A stretch of DNA of 64,000 nt, from NCBI RefSeq assembly GCF_001832885.1, contig NZ_MKIQ01000028.1, forward strand, positions 1 through 64,000, read 5' to 3'. Positions within the stretch are counted from its first letter, which is position 1; each line of letters begins with the position of its first letter. Under the pieces are notes generated by a model that was not told the DNA's origin, did not search any database, and worked only from the letters and a program-made list of their open reading frames with translations. The translations under genes and the position numbers were made by a program. This DNA comes from Floricoccus penangensis (GTDB lineage Bacteria > Bacillota > Bacilli > Lactobacillales > Streptococcaceae). Positions 7,677-15,185 of the stretch are shown piece by piece.

Positions 7677-8225
7677 CTACTTATAATAAATAATTAAAAC
7701 AAATTTGAGTAAATCACTACCAGTATTTATGTAAGTATGTTCTTGGTTGGCATCAAAAGAAATTGCATCATCGGCTGCTAAATCATATTCCTTACCATCG
7801 ATAACCATTTTCAAATTACCTTCCAAGACCATTATATATTCTTCAGATTTCAAAGAATGCCCTACCGATTTATGTTTTTGACCAGCCTTGATTTCCATCT
7901 GAAAGAGCTCAAAAGTTCTTTGGTTTGTATCACCATAATATAAATAAAGCGAGGCATTATCATCTAAATTTTGAAGGGATACCTGATCCTTCTTTATGAT
8001 TGTTACTGTTTCAGCTTCTTCTTCCTCAAATAATGCAGTATAAGGAATATCAAGACCACTACAAATCTTCCAAATAGTATTTATGGTAGGATTTGTTTCA
8101 CCATTCTCAATTTGAGAAAGCATTCCTTTACTTATTCCTGAAAGTTCAGAAAGTCTAGCCATAGACATTTTTTTTTCTTTTCTAATTCTATTCAGATTTT
8201 CTCCAATTACTTTATTAATATCCAA
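7677..8225 (-). CDS. XRE-family regulator with C-terminal cupin domain
   Basis: 182 aa. N-terminal helix-turn-helix (NRIRKEKKMSMARLSELSGISKGMLSQIENGETNPTINTIWKIC) and a C-terminal cupin_2 sensor domain (GQKHKSVGHSLKSEEYIMVLEGNLKMVIDG...ISFDANQEHTYINTG). This HTH-cupin layout often controls amino-acid or antibiotic exporters. It is divergent from azlCD, with a perfect palindrome between them, so it probably represses both directions. VanZ begins 7 nt after its stop. Confidence 0.9.
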   Translation of the reverse strand: MDINKVIGENLNRIRKEKKMSMARLSELSGISKGMLSQIENGETNPTINTIWKICSGLDIPYTALFEEEEAETVTIIKKDQVSLQNLDDNASLYLYYGDTNQRTFELFQMEIKAGQKHKSVGHSLKSEEYIMVLEGNLKMVIDGKEYDLAADDAISFDANQEHTYINTGSDLLKFVLIIYYK

Positions 8226-8244
8226 AACTTTTTCCCCTAAACCA

Positions 8245-8272
8245 TTGACATTTTTTTAATTTCAAATATAAT
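8245..8272 (+). promoter_or_regulatory. Promoter of azlCD
   Basis: TTGACA (8245-8250), 16-bp spacer, TATAAT (8267-8272): consensus hexamers. Transcription should start near 8279, giving a leader of about 120 nt before azlC. Confidence 0.9.
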
Positions 8273-8281
8273 AAACGATAA

Positions 8282-8297
8282 GTTCAATATATTGAAC
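8282..8297. promoter_or_regulatory. Palindromic operator GTTCAATATATTGAAC
   Basis: Perfect 16-bp palindrome placed at about +3 to +18 of the azlC promoter and in the early transcribed region of the divergent XRE operon. A further half-site GTTCAATT lies at 8333-8340 inside the spacer of the XRE promoter. The adjacent HTH regulator is the likely binder (inference). Confidence 0.8.
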
Positions 8298-8316
8298 AAA
8301 AATACATATACACTTA

Positions 8317-8345
8317 ATTATAATTTTTTAATGTTCAATTATCAA
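8317..8345 (-). promoter_or_regulatory. Promoter of the XRE-VanZ-two-component operon
   Basis: Minus strand TTGATA (8340-8345), 17-bp spacer, TATAAT (8317-8322). The start site should be near 8310, leaving a leader of about 85 nt that includes the palindrome. Confidence 0.85.
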
Positions 8346-8397
8346 ATAAATTTTTACAAAGTAAACGATGTATTGGAAATGGAGTTATTACATAGAA

Positions 8398-9105
8398 ATG
8401 AATAATAATTTGGATTATAAAACAGGTATTAAAGATACACTTCCCACAGTATTTGGCTTCATTGGTATTGCCATGGCATTTGGTGTAATCGGCAAGTCAG
8501 CAGGTCTTTCAACAGCACTTGTTGGCCTAATGTCACTCTTAGTCTATGCTGGTTCAGCTCAATTTATTACAGTTAGTATGCTTGCTGCTGCGAGTCCAAT
8601 CCTTCCCATCATCTTGTCAACATTTCTTGTAAATTCAAGAATGATTTTAATGAGCATGACTCTGGCACCATATTTCAAAGACGAGTCACTTGGAAAAAAT
8701 ATTCTACTCGGAAGTCTCTTAACTGATGAAAGTTTTGGATTAGCTGTAAACAAGCTTAATTTTACAAATGATAAGTTGTCATTTTCTTGGCTAAATGCTT
8801 CTAATACTGTAGCCTACTTAACCTGGGTTATTTCGAGCATTTTAGGAGCGATTCTTGGAAACTTTATTAGTGATCCTAAAAAATTTGGCTTAGATTTTGC
8901 ATTAGTTGCTATGTTCATAGGACTTTTATACTTACAGGTTTTATATGACAAAGGGTTAGATAAAGCTTTACAGTTAATCGTTATTGCAATCACTTTAGCT
9001 TTGACCTATCTCGGACTTATATTCCTACCAATAAATTTATTAATAATTGTAGTAACACTAATAACATGTGGAATCGGGGTACTTGTCAAAAATGCTTTCT
9101 TTTAA
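8398..9105 (+). CDS. azlC: AzlC-family branched-chain amino-acid exporter, large subunit
   Basis: 235 aa from ATG 8398; the in-frame ATG at 8368 lacks a ribosome site, and 8398 gives the usual short N-terminus before GIKDTLPTVFGFIGIAMAFGV. The family motif YAGSAQFITVSMLAA and VNSRMILMSMTLAPYF are present, with about seven membrane segments. With AzlD it forms an exporter of branched-chain amino acids or analogues. The ribosome site GGAG is rather distant (13 nt). The last 14 nt overlap azlD. Confidence 0.9.
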   Translation: MNNNLDYKTGIKDTLPTVFGFIGIAMAFGVIGKSAGLSTALVGLMSLLVYAGSAQFITVSMLAAASPILPIILSTFLVNSRMILMSMTLAPYFKDESLGKNILLGSLLTDESFGLAVNKLNFTNDKLSFSWLNASNTVAYLTWVISSILGAILGNFISDPKKFGLDFALVAMFIGLLYLQVLYDKGLDKALQLIVIAITLALTYLGLIFLPINLLIIVVTLITCGIGVLVKNAFF

Positions 9106-9415
9106 TTACGTAATACTTACAATAATCGGCTGTGCAGTAGTTACATGGCTTTCTCGAGTTCTCCCCTTTATTCTTTTGAAAAAGTTTAATTTACCAAAAA
9201 CAGTCAATGAATTTTTATCATTTGTACCGATTGTCATTATGTCAGCACTTTGGTTCAGTCATCTTTTCATTTCAAATACTGGACACCTTCCAGATATAAA
9301 TTATGAGTATCTTATTGCGTCAGCACCCACAGTACTAAGCGCTGCCATTACTAAAAATCTTCTTGTAATTGTTTTAGTCGGTATGGTTTCTCTCGCACTA
9401 CTTAGACTTATATAA
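9092..9415 (+). CDS. azlD: AzlD-family branched-chain amino-acid exporter, small subunit
   Basis: 107 aa from ATG 9092 (a GTG at 9068 in frame would add eight residues but no better ribosome site). Four hydrophobic segments and the family pattern WLSRVLPFILLKKFNLPKTVNEFLSFVPIVIMSALW. It overlaps azlC by 14 nt, typical for this pair. The shared terminator begins at the stop codon. Confidence 0.9.
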   Translation: MLSFNYVILTIIGCAVVTWLSRVLPFILLKKFNLPKTVNEFLSFVPIVIMSALWFSHLFISNTGHLPDINYEYLIASAPTVLSAAITKNLLVIVLVGMVSLALLRLI

Positions 9416-9454
9416 AAAGAGTTCTTATTCTGAAAACGAATAAGAACTCTTTTT
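9414..9454. terminator. Strong bidirectional terminator, azlD / permease remnant
   Basis: Perfect 17-bp stem (9414-9430 with 9438-9454), 7-nt loop, A run on one side and T run on the other. It ends azlCD from the left and the permease operon from the right. Confidence 0.95.
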
Positions 9455-9477
9455 ATATTAACTTGTTTTTGAAGTCA

Positions 9478-9648
9478 TCAACGCTCAACAATATTATAAT
9501 AAACCTTTGAAGTAAGCTTATAAATAAAGAAGTAAATTCCAGTTATGACTAAAATTGTTAAAACACTAACTATAAAAATTTGTCCACCATTAGAAATACT
9601 AAATATCAGAAGTAATTTTTTTATCAGGATGAAGGCAAAGGCGAAGTG
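9478..9648 (-). pseudogene. Fragment of a BceB-type permease gene (3' end only)
   Basis: Positions 9484-9648 match 9759-9923, the 3' end of the intact permease gene, at a constant 275-bp offset with two mismatches in 165. The frame is open and ends VYYNIVER then TGA at 9478-9480, directly before the shared terminator. The homology stops abruptly at 9648/9649; the next 104 bp up to the intact stop (9649-9752) match nothing else here and hold a small hairpin (ACAAGCT-G-AGCTTGT). This is the remains of a third permease or of a partial duplication. Confidence 0.88.
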
Positions 9649-9752
9649 CCATTGAAACTTACAAGCTGAGCTTGTTCTAGTTTCATGGACATCGGAAGCT
9701 GGATAAATTTAAGTTACTGAGATAATAATTTCAATCATGAAATATTGATTCC

Positions 9753-11756
9753 CTATCTCTCAACAATATTATAATAAACCTTTGAAGTAAGCTTATAAAT
9801 CAAGAAGTAAATTCCAGTTATGACAAAAATTGTTAAAACACTAACTATAAAAATTTGTCCACCATTAGAAATACTAAATATCAGAAGTAATTTTTTTATC
9901 AGGATGAAGGCAAAGGCGAAGTGGACTACTGCCATCATTATTGGCATAAAGAATACCATCATAACTTGGCTCTTGATTGTTTGTGCTACTTCATTTTTAG
10001 ATAGTCCAACTTCTTGTAGAATTTTATAACTACGTTTATCTTGTGCACCTTCTGAGACTTGCTTGTAATAGATAATTAAACCAGCACCCAAAATAAATGT
10101 TAACCCCATAGTGAAGCCAATAAAGAGGAAGCTTCCAGTAAATTCCTTCATTACTGAAGTCATTTCTGCTTTTGAAACTGTATTTTCATATGCACTATTT
10201 GAAACTTCATTATTTTTTATTGAAAGAGAAAGATTTTCATCAAGCTGCTTACTGAAATTTTCAAGTTCCATATCATCAAGATTAAAGTAGGCGTTCGTAT
10301 TGATTGTCATATCAGAATTAGATTGATTTCCATCCTTTTTCCCTGCTTGATTATATATGCTAACATATTTTTCCATTTCAGTTTTATTAGGAAAAATAAT
10401 ATAGAAAATTTTAATTCCCGAAAGTTCATTAGTTACGTTTTTCAGGTCTTTTATTACATCCTTAACCACAAGTTTTTGCCCCATCCAATTTACAGACTTG
10501 GCAGAGGTTTTCCCATTTGGTGAACCAATTATCACTTCATCACCAGAAATATCAGCAAGAGAATCATTCCCAATCTTAACTAGGTCTTCTCGGTTAAGAA
10601 TTTTGACCCCAGAATAATCCATTTTAAAGTCCTTAGCATCTGAGCGTTCAATCTTAATTTCCTCATCAGAAGGATTAATTCTTGCAATTTTATTTGCTGA
10701 ACTGTAAATTATGTCGATTTTAGGATTTGCTGCTGTATCAAAAATAAGCGACTCAGCCTTTTCTTTAGAAACACCTGAGAGTGTGGCTGAGACTGTAGTG
10801 TTATCCGGGAAGGTTTGCTTGATAACATCCTTGACACCCGTGTGGAGGGCTACAGTTACTGCAAGGGTTACAAAAGTCATTGAGACCAAGACGGTAATAT
10901 TAGCAAGACCCACTGCATTTTGCTTCATCCGATAGAGCATTGAGCTTATAGTGATAAAGTGCTTTGGTTGATAATAATATTTTTTGTTAGCTTTTTGGTG
11001 CTTTAAGAGCCAAATAGTAAAGCTGATGTAAAAAAGATAAGTACCAACTATTACTAAAGCTACTGCTAGGAAGAATTTTGTCAAAGCATCAATAGGGTTT
11101 TGGACAGTCACTGCAATGTAATAACCAAGACCAAGCAAGAGAACACTTAAAATAGCAAAAATAATATTAGCTTTCGGTTCTCGTTCACCTTGACTTTCTT
11201 CTTTAAGAAGACTTAAAGATGAGTTTCTTCTTATGGTGTTATTGCTCATGATTATGAGTAGAATAAAAATTATTAAGAAAAAGATTGAAACTACGAGAAT
11301 TGGCTGAAGTGAAAATTCAAGACCAAAATAATTACCACCTATTAACTTCACAAGTATTAAATATAGAAATTTAGATAAGGCAAATCCTACTACTGTGCCT
11401 ATTGCTATTGTAGCGAGTAATAAGATTATTAACTCATAAAATGATATACGAGCAATCTGCGATTTTGATAGTCCAAGAATCTCATAAAGACCAAATTCTT
11501 TAGTTCTTTGCTTGAGTAAGAATCGGTAACTATAAACTAAAATTACTACAGCAAATAGAGATATGATGAAAAATCCAATTGCCATAAAAACTTTTGTAGT
11601 GCCAGCTCCTTGTTTTAATTTATCAATTGACGGACTAAAAACAATTGAAGCAAGTATTAAATCCATTACAAACATTACTGTTGATGCCAAAATAAATGGT
11701 GCAAAATTAGAAAATGATTTTCTAACATTATTTATTGCGAGTTTTAGGTAAAACAT
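9753..11756 (-). CDS. Bce-type ABC transporter permease (FtsX family), copy A
   Basis: 667 aa, typical BceB size. About ten membrane helices: one at the N-terminus, three around the first FtsX domain (IIGFFIISLFAVVILVYSYRF onward), further pairs to residue ~300, a ~200-residue extracellular domain (about 315-520) and three C-terminal helices (second FtsX domain, SFLFIGFTMGLTFILGAGLIIYYKQVSEGAQDKRSYKILQEVGLS). The membrane parts are nearly the same as copy B while the extracellular domain is more divergent. It has its own promoter and response-regulator site, follows a terminator, and has no ATPase of its own. Confidence 0.9.
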   Translation of the reverse strand: MFYLKLAINNVRKSFSNFAPFILASTVMFVMDLILASIVFSPSIDKLKQGAGTTKVFMAIGFFIISLFAVVILVYSYRFLLKQRTKEFGLYEILGLSKSQIARISFYELIILLLATIAIGTVVGFALSKFLYLILVKLIGGNYFGLEFSLQPILVVSIFFLIIFILLIIMSNNTIRRNSSLSLLKEESQGEREPKANIIFAILSVLLLGLGYYIAVTVQNPIDALTKFFLAVALVIVGTYLFYISFTIWLLKHQKANKKYYYQPKHFITISSMLYRMKQNAVGLANITVLVSMTFVTLAVTVALHTGVKDVIKQTFPDNTTVSATLSGVSKEKAESLIFDTAANPKIDIIYSSANKIARINPSDEEIKIERSDAKDFKMDYSGVKILNREDLVKIGNDSLADISGDEVIIGSPNGKTSAKSVNWMGQKLVVKDVIKDLKNVTNELSGIKIFYIIFPNKTEMEKYVSIYNQAGKKDGNQSNSDMTINTNAYFNLDDMELENFSKQLDENLSLSIKNNEVSNSAYENTVSKAEMTSVMKEFTGSFLFIGFTMGLTFILGAGLIIYYKQVSEGAQDKRSYKILQEVGLSKNEVAQTIKSQVMMVFFMPIMMAVVHFAFAFILIKKLLLIFSISNGGQIFIVSVLTIFVITGIYFLIYKLTSKVYYNIVER

Positions 11757-11787
11757 TCTTTGTCTCCTTAATTAATTCATTAATAAA

Positions 11788-11851
11788 AGTATACAACTCC
11801 CAAAGCTCATATTTCTTACACTATTAACACCTATTCTTACAATTTAGTAAG
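11788..11851 (-). promoter_or_regulatory. Promoter of permease A with response-regulator sites
   Basis: Minus strand order: CTTACTAAATTGTAAG (11836-11851), 15 bp, TGTAAG (11815-11820), 21 bp, TATACT -10 (11788-11793). The -35 position holds AGAAAT, not a sigma-70 -35, and the second half-site abuts it, as expected for an activator-dependent promoter. The layout is identical to that before yxeA. Confidence 0.75.
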
Positions 11852-11853
11852 AA

Positions 11854-11880
11854 AGAAAAAAGCCCATCAACTGATGGACT
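11854..11880 (-). terminator. Terminator after permease B
   Basis: Minus strand AGTCCATCA-GT-TGATGGGCT followed by TTTTTTC. It separates the yxeA-ATPase-permease B unit from permease A. Confidence 0.8.
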
Positions 11881-11895
11881 AATTTTCAAACCATA

Positions 11896-13902
11896 TTAAG
11901 GTCTCTCAACAATATTGTAGTATACTCTTGAAGTTAATTTATAAATTAGGAAATATATTGCCGCAACACCTAAGATAGTAGCTGCGCTGACACCTAGGAT
12001 TAAACCACCATTTGTCACTCCAAATATTTCCAATAACTTCTTAATCATTAGGTAGGCAAAGGAAAAATGTATTACTGCTAATGCTATTGGCATAAAGAAT
12101 ACCATCATAACTTGACTCTTAATAGTTTGAGCAACTTCTTTCTTAGAAAGCCCAACTTCTTGTAGAATCTTATAATTACGCTTGTCTTGTGCACCTTCTG
12201 ATACTTGTTTATAGTAGATGATTAAGCCAGCACCTAAGATAAATGTCAGACCCATAGTAAATCCGATAAATAAGAAGCTTCCTGTGAACTCATTCATTAC
12301 AGATTGCATTTCCTTACGGGACATTGTATTTACATATGTACTTTCAGATAATTCTTTATTAGAAACCATTTTTGAAACTTTGGCATCAAGTTGATCCTTG
12401 AACTCATCAATTTGTTTTTCATCGAGTTTTAAATATACATTTGTTGAAATTGACATATTGAAGGCAGACCCATTATCCTCTGCCTTATCCACAGAATTGT
12501 AATCGTTGATATATTTTTCCATTGTAGCTTGATTAGGAAAAATGATATAGAAAGACTTCATTCCCGAAATCTCATTATTTACATTTTTAAGATTTGTAAT
12601 TATATCCTTAACCACAAGTTTTTGACCCATCCAATTAACAGTCTTGGCAGTTGTTTTTCCGTTAAATGAACCAACAATCACTTCATTACCAGAAATATTT
12701 GCAAGAGAATCATTTCCAATCTTAACTAGATCTTCTCGATTAAGAATTTTAACATTGGCATAATTTTTACCCATTTGATTGCTTGATTGACTATCCATCT
12801 TGATTTCAGAATCTTCAGGAGCAATCGTCGCAATTGTGTTAGCATTGCTGTAATCAATATCAATTTTAGGATTCATGCTTGTAGTAGCGATTACTGATTC
12901 AGCTTTATCCCTAGTAATTCCATAAAGTGTTGTCGAAACCGTTGTATTATCCGGGAAAGCTTGGTTTGTAACATCCTTTACACCAGTATGTAGAGCAACC
13001 GTAATAGCTAGGGTTACAAAAGTCATGGCAACAAGTACTGTGATATTAGCAAGACCCACTGCATTTTGCTTCATACGATAAAGCATTGAGCTTACTGTGA
13101 TGAAATGTTTTGGTTGATAATAATATTTTTTGTTAGCTTTTTGACGTTTCAAGAGCCAAATAGTAAAGCTTAAGTAGAAAAGGTAAGTACCAATAATTAC
13201 TAAAATTACTGCAATGAAGAATTTTGTTAATGCTTCAATAGGATTTTGAACAGTTACTGCCATATAGTATCCAGCACCAATAAGAACAAGGCTTAATAAT
13301 GCAAAAACAAAGTTTGCTTTTGGTTCTTTTTCCCCACGGCTTTCCTCTTTTAGAAGAGAAAGTGAAGAATTTCTTTGGATGGTAATACTTGAAATAAGAA
13401 TAAGTAAGAAATAGATAGCAAGAAATACAAACGTTACTACTCCAACGGCTATTAATGAAAAATCAAGACCAAAGTAATCACTTCCGATTAATGTTGCTAA
13501 AATCAAATATAGGAATTTAGCAAGAATAGTACCAACTATTGTTCCAATAAGAACAGTAGCAAGAAAAAGAATTAATAATTCATCAATAGAAACTCGAGCA
13601 ATTTGTGATTTGGAAAGCCCTAAAATTTCATAGAGCCCAAATTCTTTTGTCCTTTGCTTAATCAGAAAACGATAACTATAAACCAAGATTATGACTGCAA
13701 AAGCTGAAATAATGAATAGTCCCATTCCCATTAAAGTTCCAGTGGTAGTTGCTCCATGTTTCATTTTTGCAAGTGATGGACTAAATAAAATCGATGCAAT
13801 AATTAAGTCCATTACAAACATTACTGTTGAAGCTAGGATAAATGGTGCAAAATTAGAAAATGATTTTCTAATATTATTTATGGCAAGTTTTAAATAAAAC
13901 AT
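11896..13902 (-). CDS. Bce-type ABC transporter permease (FtsX family), copy B
   Basis: 668 aa, a close paralogue of copy A (same MFYLKLAINN start, same C-terminal VYYNIVER followed by an extra Pro). Same topology: FtsX domain 1, ~200-residue extracellular domain, FtsX domain 2. Its start codon immediately follows the ATPase stop, so these two form the core transporter. Bce-type transporters free lipid II-cycle intermediates from peptide antibiotics such as bacitracin or lantibiotics and signal their activity to the BceS-type kinase. The target drug is not deducible. Confidence 0.92.
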   Translation of the reverse strand: MFYLKLAINNIRKSFSNFAPFILASTVMFVMDLIIASILFSPSLAKMKHGATTTGTLMGMGLFIISAFAVIILVYSYRFLIKQRTKEFGLYEILGLSKSQIARVSIDELLILFLATVLIGTIVGTILAKFLYLILATLIGSDYFGLDFSLIAVGVVTFVFLAIYFLLILISSITIQRNSSLSLLKEESRGEKEPKANFVFALLSLVLIGAGYYMAVTVQNPIEALTKFFIAVILVIIGTYLFYLSFTIWLLKRQKANKKYYYQPKHFITVSSMLYRMKQNAVGLANITVLVAMTFVTLAITVALHTGVKDVTNQAFPDNTTVSTTLYGITRDKAESVIATTSMNPKIDIDYSNANTIATIAPEDSEIKMDSQSSNQMGKNYANVKILNREDLVKIGNDSLANISGNEVIVGSFNGKTTAKTVNWMGQKLVVKDIITNLKNVNNEISGMKSFYIIFPNQATMEKYINDYNSVDKAEDNGSAFNMSISTNVYLKLDEKQIDEFKDQLDAKVSKMVSNKELSESTYVNTMSRKEMQSVMNEFTGSFLFIGFTMGLTFILGAGLIIYYKQVSEGAQDKRNYKILQEVGLSKKEVAQTIKSQVMMVFFMPIALAVIHFSFAYLMIKKLLEIFGVTNGGLILGVSAATILGVAAIYFLIYKLTSRVYYNIVERP

Positions 13903-14655
13903 TTACTCACCTCCTAGAAGCGCGCTCATTGTAAGGTTAATCTCCTTATTAAATTCAGTAGATGTTTTTCCTGAACGATAAAGTTGGTGGAAAATTTGTC
14001 CATCTTTAATAAATAGAACTCTTTTAGCATGGCTTGCAGCAAGACTTGAGTGAGTAACCATAACGATAGTTTGACCTTCATCATTAATCTCTTCAAATAA
14101 GTCTAATAGGTCTTCTGAATTTTTAAAGTCAAGAGCTGCTGTAGGTTCATCCGCAAGTACAAGTTCTGGACTTGTAATCAAAGCACGCGCAATTGCAACA
14201 CGTTGTTTTTGCCCACCTGATAATTCGAAAGGTTGTTTGTTCAATAAATCAGATATGTTAAGTTTAGGAGCTAAAATATTTAGTCTTTCTTCCATATCAC
14301 TTACCTTAGCTCTTGATAAAACAAGTGGTAAGAAGATGTTATCACGTACTGATAAAGTATCAAGCAAGTTAAAATCTTGGAATACAAATCCTAAATGTTG
14401 ACGTCTAAACTCTGCTAAGTTTTGTTCCTTAATCTTAGTAATATCTTCCCCATTAAGAGCAACATAACCATTACTTGGTTTTTCAAGGGTTGCTAGAATA
14501 TTTAACAAAGTAGTTTTCCCAGAACCTGACTCACCCATAATTGCGATATATTCACCTTCTTCAACCGTAAAGTTTACATCTCTAAGGGCAATAGTTTCTT
14601 CTTTTGAAAAACGAGTTTTAAATATTTTTTGTAAATGACTAACTTCTAATAACAT
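13903..14655 (-). CDS. Bce-type ABC transporter ATPase
   Basis: 250 aa. Walker A GESGSGKTT, Q-loop FVFQDFNLLDTLS, signature LSGGQKQRVAIARAL, Walker B LVLADEPTAALD, H-loop VTHS. The LolD/BceA subfamily is supported by the RHxxGFVFQxxNL region and the pairing with FtsX permeases. The family usually has PTGALD; here it is PTAALD. It is the only ATPase in the island and probably energises permease B and perhaps permease A as well (inference). Confidence 0.95.
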   Translation of the reverse strand: MLLEVSHLQKIFKTRFSKEETIALRDVNFTVEEGEYIAIMGESGSGKTTLLNILATLEKPSNGYVALNGEDITKIKEQNLAEFRRQHLGFVFQDFNLLDTLSVRDNIFLPLVLSRAKVSDMEERLNILAPKLNISDLLNKQPFELSGGQKQRVAIARALITSPELVLADEPTAALDFKNSEDLLDLFEEINDEGQTIVMVTHSSLAASHAKRVLFIKDGQIFHQLYRSGKTSTEFNKEINLTMSALLGGE

Positions 14656-14691
14656 AATTTTCCTCTTTCTTAATCTTTATTTATTATACTT

Positions 14692-15036
14692 TTATTTGGC
14701 TTTATCAGGTACTTTACTTGGCTCTACTTCCTCCCAAGATGTCACACCTTTTACTTTATTATAAGTAACTTTAATCCATGCATCACGTTTCATTGGTCTA
14801 TCTTCAAGATTTCCAAAAGTCATATTTTGCTTTTTACCATCTTTATCTTTACCATCTAATTTGTATTCATAATGTCCATAAACATTTCCGCGAGAGTCCT
14901 TATCAGTCTTTCTCTCACCCTCTTCTGTAATTTGAACGTAGTAAGTATGACCGCCATAAGATGACTTATACCAGAAGATACCTCCTCCAATAACTAAAAC
15001 AAAAATGGAAACTAGTGTAATAATAAATTTTTTCAT
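14692..15036 (-). CDS. yxeA: YxeA-family (DUF1093) exported protein
   Basis: 114 aa with an N-terminal membrane anchor or signal (MKKFIITLVSIFVLVIGGGIFWYKSSYGG) and the OB-like YxeA domain (YYVQITEEGE...GHYEYKLDGKDKDGKKQNMTFG...ITYNKVKGVTSWEEV). YxeA proteins are found beside Bce-type transporters in many Firmicutes; their function is unproven. First gene of the transporter operon, 36 nt before the ATPase. Confidence 0.85.
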   Translation of the reverse strand: MKKFIITLVSIFVLVIGGGIFWYKSSYGGHTYYVQITEEGERKTDKDSRGNVYGHYEYKLDGKDKDGKKQNMTFGNLEDRPMKRDAWIKVTYNKVKGVTSWEEVEPSKVPDKAK

Positions 15037-15105
15037 TTGTATATATTTCTCTTTCTATCTACTTTGATTGAAATTGGTTATTCACAACTCAACCTTACAT
15101 ATATC

Positions 15106-15169
15106 ATTATATAAAAAAAACTAACCTGAAAACTTACAGGTTAGTCAAGAAATCTTACAGAAATGTAAG
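15106..15169 (-). promoter_or_regulatory. Promoter of the yxeA-ATPase-permease B operon with response-regulator sites
   Basis: Minus strand order: CTTACATTTCTGTAAG palindrome (15154-15169), 15 bp, TGTAAG (15133-15138), 21 bp, TATAAT (15106-15111). No -35 consensus is present. All spacings equal those of the permease A promoter. The palindrome fits the TnACA-N4-TGTAA pattern of BceR-type regulators. Confidence 0.8.
15113..15144 (-). terminator. Terminator of the aromatic amino-acid operon
   Basis: Minus strand CTAACCTG (15137-15144), 8-nt loop, CAGGTTAG (15121-15128), then eight T. It overlaps the response-regulator half-site at 15133-15138 of the next operon. Confidence 0.92.
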
Positions 15170-15185
15170 GTTATGTTAAAAAGTC

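Noticed and set aside
9649-9752. Unique segment beside the permease remnant considered as an insertion-sequence remnant
   Set aside because: Only a small hairpin is visible; no transposase remnant, no clear terminal repeats and no target duplication.
15113-15144. Considered as a leader attenuator of yxeA
   Set aside because: It lies upstream of the yxeA -10 (15106-15111), so it terminates the preceding operon and is not in the yxeA transcript.
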